From assembly GCA_003142355.1 (NCBI GenBank), contig PLMF01000102.1, positions 1-7,101 on the forward strand: a stretch of DNA of 7,101 nt. Direction: 5' to 3'. The DNA is from Bryobacterales bacterium. GTDB taxonomy: Bacteria; Acidobacteriota; Terriglobia; Bryobacterales; Bryobacteraceae. Position 1 is the stretch's first letter, and the number at the start of each line of letters is the position of its first letter. This document shows positions 6,604-7,101 of this stretch, piece by piece. The notes beneath the pieces were generated by a model that was not told where the DNA came from, did no database searches, and worked only from the letters and a program-made list of their open reading frames with translations. The position numbers were made by a program, and so were the translations under genes.

Positions 6604-6627
6604 TCCATGCGAAAATAGACGCATGGA
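6604..6627. promoter_or_regulatory. 8-bp inverted repeat covering the nuoB start codon
   Basis: TCCATGCG (6604-6611) and CGCATGGA (6620-6627) are exact reverse complements around an A-rich 8-base spacer, AAAATAGA. The right arm contains the nuoB ATG. In nuoB mRNA the stem would hide the start codon if transcription begins upstream of 6604. The left arm holds, on the other strand, the outermost possible ATG of the membrane-protein frame (6608). It could act as an operator or a translation-control hairpin. No consensus promoter could be assigned with confidence here. Confidence 0.35.
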
Positions 6628-7101
6628 GAAGCCCCTCGCCAGCGGTCCGGCGGCCTTGTTTGCGCGGATTGACGATTACTCGGTCGCCAATGCCGCCGCC
6701 GCCCTTTCCGAAGGCATCGTGCTGACTAACCTCGACCGCGCGGTCAACTGGGCGCGCAAGAACTCCATCTGGCCCATGACCTTCGGGCTGGCCTGTTGCG
6801 CCATCGAAATGATGTCCATGTCCGCTTCGCGGTTCGATATCGCGCGCTTCGGCGCCGAGGTCTTCCGCGGATCGCCGCGCCAATCGGACCTCATGATCAT
6901 CGCCGGACGAGTCTCCCAAAAAATGGCGCCTGTCATCCGCCACCTCTACCAGCAGATGCCGGAACCCAAGTGGGCCATCTCCATGGGCGCGTGCGCCACC
7001 TCCACGGGGGTGTTCAACAACTACGCGCTGGTTCCGGTGAACCAGGTGATCCCCATCGACGTGTTCGTGCCCGGATGCCCGCCGCGGCCCGAACAGCTCA
7101 T
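6623..7101 (+). CDS. nuoB: NADH-quinone oxidoreductase subunit B, N-terminal part (3' end outside window)
   Basis: NuoB is the peripheral-arm subunit of respiratory complex I that carries the terminal iron-sulfur cluster N2, next to the quinone site at the cytoplasmic face of the inner membrane. The 159 visible residues start at ATG 6623 ([10 protein letters not shown]) and run off the window. Family blocks are unmistakable: [65 protein letters not shown] and [13 protein letters not shown]. The four N2 ligand cysteines are all present (58, 59, 124, 152). The spacing between the third and fourth is one residue shorter than in E. coli NuoB, as judged from memory, in the [13 protein letters not shown] stretch. 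The roughly 35-residue N-terminus before the conserved core is not conserved in the family. No Shine-Dalgarno is seen, and the ATG lies in an inverted repeat. No nuoA precedes it; the preceding gene is divergent. Confidence 0.96.
   Translation, partial: MEKPLASGPAALFARIDDYSVANAAAALSEGIVLTNLDRAVNWARKNSIWPMTFGLACCAIEMMSMSASRFDIARFGAEVFRGSPRQSDLMIIAGRVSQKMAPVIRHLYQQMPEPKWAISMGACATSTGVFNNYALVPVNQVIPIDVFVPGCPPRPEQL

Noticed and set aside
1..7101. CRISPR array, tRNA, rRNA, insertion sequence or attachment site
   Set aside because: I saw no regularly spaced direct repeats, no cloverleaf or rRNA-like blocks, no transposase or integrase and no terminal inverted repeats with target duplication.

Overview
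The window is GC-rich bacterial chromosome (about 60% GC by eye). The gene set is a PF04185-type phosphoesterase, a GH77 enzyme of the N-terminally extended type, a DUF433/DUF5615 toxin-antitoxin pair and a NuoB. Together with the scarcity of Shine-Dalgarno motifs, this suggests an Acidobacteria-like organism, perhaps near Solibacter/Bryobacter. That placement is an impression from protein style; no search was run.

Layout from left to right: (1) the 3' end of a plus-strand phosphoesterase gene that begins outside the window (1-743). (2) A 100-bp convergent gap with at most a weak hairpin. (3) Five minus-strand genes, read from right to left: a polytopic membrane protein resembling GT-C glycosyltransferases (6566-4602), 4-alpha-glucanotransferase malQ (4568-2346), a DUF433 antitoxin (2273-2049), a DUF5615 PIN-like toxin (2045-1710), and a small exported proline-rich protein of unknown function (1443-844). 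(4) A short divergent intergenic region, then nuoB on the plus strand, cut by the window end (6623-7101).

The membrane-protein gene and malQ are 33 bp apart and are probably co-transcribed. The malQ product has all three GH77 catalytic acids and should rearrange alpha-1,4-glucans. A perfect 20-bp GC palindrome abuts the malQ stop codon and separates malQ from the toxin-antitoxin pair, whose two genes are only 3 bp apart. Between the toxin and the exported protein lies about 270 bp with no intact gene, but it holds a consensus ribosome-binding site without a start codon and a short coding-like tail that may be a gene remnant. nuoB starts a complex I gene run with no nuoA in front of it, and its start codon lies inside an 8-bp inverted repeat.

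I do not see a clearly novel multi-gene system here. The items most worth a second look are the two dyads around the nuoB start, the palindrome fused to the malQ end, the toxin-antitoxin module with its possible decayed neighbour, and the unassigned membrane protein paired with malQ.
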